In this document: positions 63,809 to 64,000 of the stretch, piece by piece
How the letters are laid out: every line of letters starts with the position of its first letter
Position numbering within the stretch: position 1 is the first letter of the stretch
Source of the DNA: an uncultured Granulosicoccus sp.
GTDB taxonomy: Bacteria; Pseudomonadota; Gammaproteobacteria; Granulosicoccales; Granulosicoccaceae
DNA: 64,000 nt
Assembly: GCA_937924505.1 (NCBI GenBank)
Contig: CALDSR010000004.1
Span: 200,656-264,655, forward strand
Direction of reading: 5' to 3'
Program-made: the position numbers and the translations under genes
The notes under the pieces: model-generated
Told to the model about the DNA's origin: nothing
What the model saw: the letters and a program-made list of their open reading frames with translations, nothing else
Database searches by the model: none

Positions 63809-63823
63809 ATTCCATGCAAGAAT
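63809..63823. promoter_or_regulatory. LysR-type box between the LysR gene and leuC
   Basis: ATTC-N7-GAAT (63809-63823) is a dyad with the T-N11-A form that LysR-family proteins bind. It sits 30 bp upstream of the LysR start and 84 bp upstream of the leuC ATG, so it could serve both. The regulator and ligand are inferred. Confidence 0.6.
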
Positions 63824-63906
63824 ACAAATCATTTAAAATATGAATTTGAGTTATCTTTTCGGCGTCGATATCATAGGCACATCTTGCGACAACGAGAGGT
63901 TTTTCG

Positions 63907-64000
63907 ATGGCTGGCAAAACACTTTACGACAAGGTCTGGGATGCCCATGTGGTGCGTCAGCAGGATGATGGCACCGTGCTCTTGTATATAGACAGGCATC
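63907..64000 (+). CDS. leuC: 3-isopropylmalate dehydratase large subunit LeuC (N-terminal end)
   Basis: The frame starts at ATG 63907 and runs off the window after 31 codons. The visible protein [20 protein letters not shown] followed by [11 protein letters not shown] is the typical start of LeuC, the [4Fe-4S] subunit of isopropylmalate isomerase of leucine synthesis. GAGAGG lies upstream as ribosome binding site. A LysR-type regulator gene diverges from it. Confidence 0.93.
   Translation, partial: MAGKTLYDKVWDAHVVRQQDDGTVLLYIDRH

Noticed and set aside
1..64000. tRNA, rRNA, CRISPR, prophage or insertion sequence
   Set aside because: No cloverleaf-type sequence, no regularly spaced repeats with unique spacers, and no transposase or phage genes were seen on either strand.

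Overview
The window is about 64 kb of continuous chromosomal DNA from a Gram-negative bacterium, most likely a free-living, probably marine, gammaproteobacterium. The reasons are EttA, DusC, SlyD, a synthase-only RelA beside a tesA/ybbA/ybbP block, an RF2 gene with the programmed +1 frameshift, several lipobox lipoproteins, and betaine-type metabolism (MttB-family methyltransferase, choline-dehydrogenase-like enzyme). Coding density is high and there is no insertion sequence, prophage, CRISPR array, tRNA or rRNA that I can see. The genus cannot be fixed by eye.

Layout. 1-4.3 kb: end of ettA, upp, a non-pyrrolysine MttB-family methyltransferase and a BetA-like GMC oxidoreductase. 4.5-9.7 kb: mannose-1-phosphate guanylyltransferase, a nitronate monooxygenase, a truncated GNAT remnant, a membrane protein, a periplasmic FKBP isomerase and a small lipoprotein. 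9.8-16 kb: MFS transporter, RbgA/YlqF GTPase and CvfB-like protein in one operon, then DusC, a ureohydrolase and a DUF6279-type lipoprotein. 16-24.5 kb: SlyD, a secreted M48 protease with a TPR-like tail, an exported alpha/beta hydrolase, and a minus-strand operon of YfbK-like VWA lipoprotein, ECF sigma factor, membrane anti-sigma factor and HAD phosphatase.

24.5-32.8 kb is a short/branched-chain acyl-CoA catabolic island: hydratase, DsbA-fold isomerase, acyl-CoA dehydrogenase, thiolase and a MerR (LiuR-like) regulator on the minus strand. It diverges from the B12-dependent fused mutase IcmF, with a 22-bp near-perfect palindrome between them. 32.9-36.2 kb: a PAS-GGDEF-EAL protein with a degenerate EAL domain, followed by a clear cyclic-di-GMP-I (GEMM) riboswitch that has no evident target gene and whose transcript appears to end at a strong intrinsic terminator before ada. 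36.2-46.3 kb: Ada, a GFA-family protein, a TVP38-flavoprotein fusion, RpfE-like/RecJ, RF2, LysS and an exported unknown protein. 46.4-54 kb: patatin, thioesterase and an ABC-2 exporter, a Cache-GGDEF protein, and a hydrolase-OsmC fusion with TesA. 53.4-64 kb: YbbA/YbbP/RelA, an exported hydrolase, a membrane AraC regulator, AroC, a DUF3127 protein with an SSB-like tip, and a LysR regulator divergent from leuC.

The most unusual signals are: (1) the orphan c-di-GMP riboswitch transcript next to a c-di-GMP enzyme; (2) repeated in-frame expansion of 6-, 12- or 18-bp tandem repeats inside otherwise conserved genes (patatin, AraC, LysR, TesA), together with small duplications at gene ends; and (3) the YfbK/ECF/anti-sigma operon.
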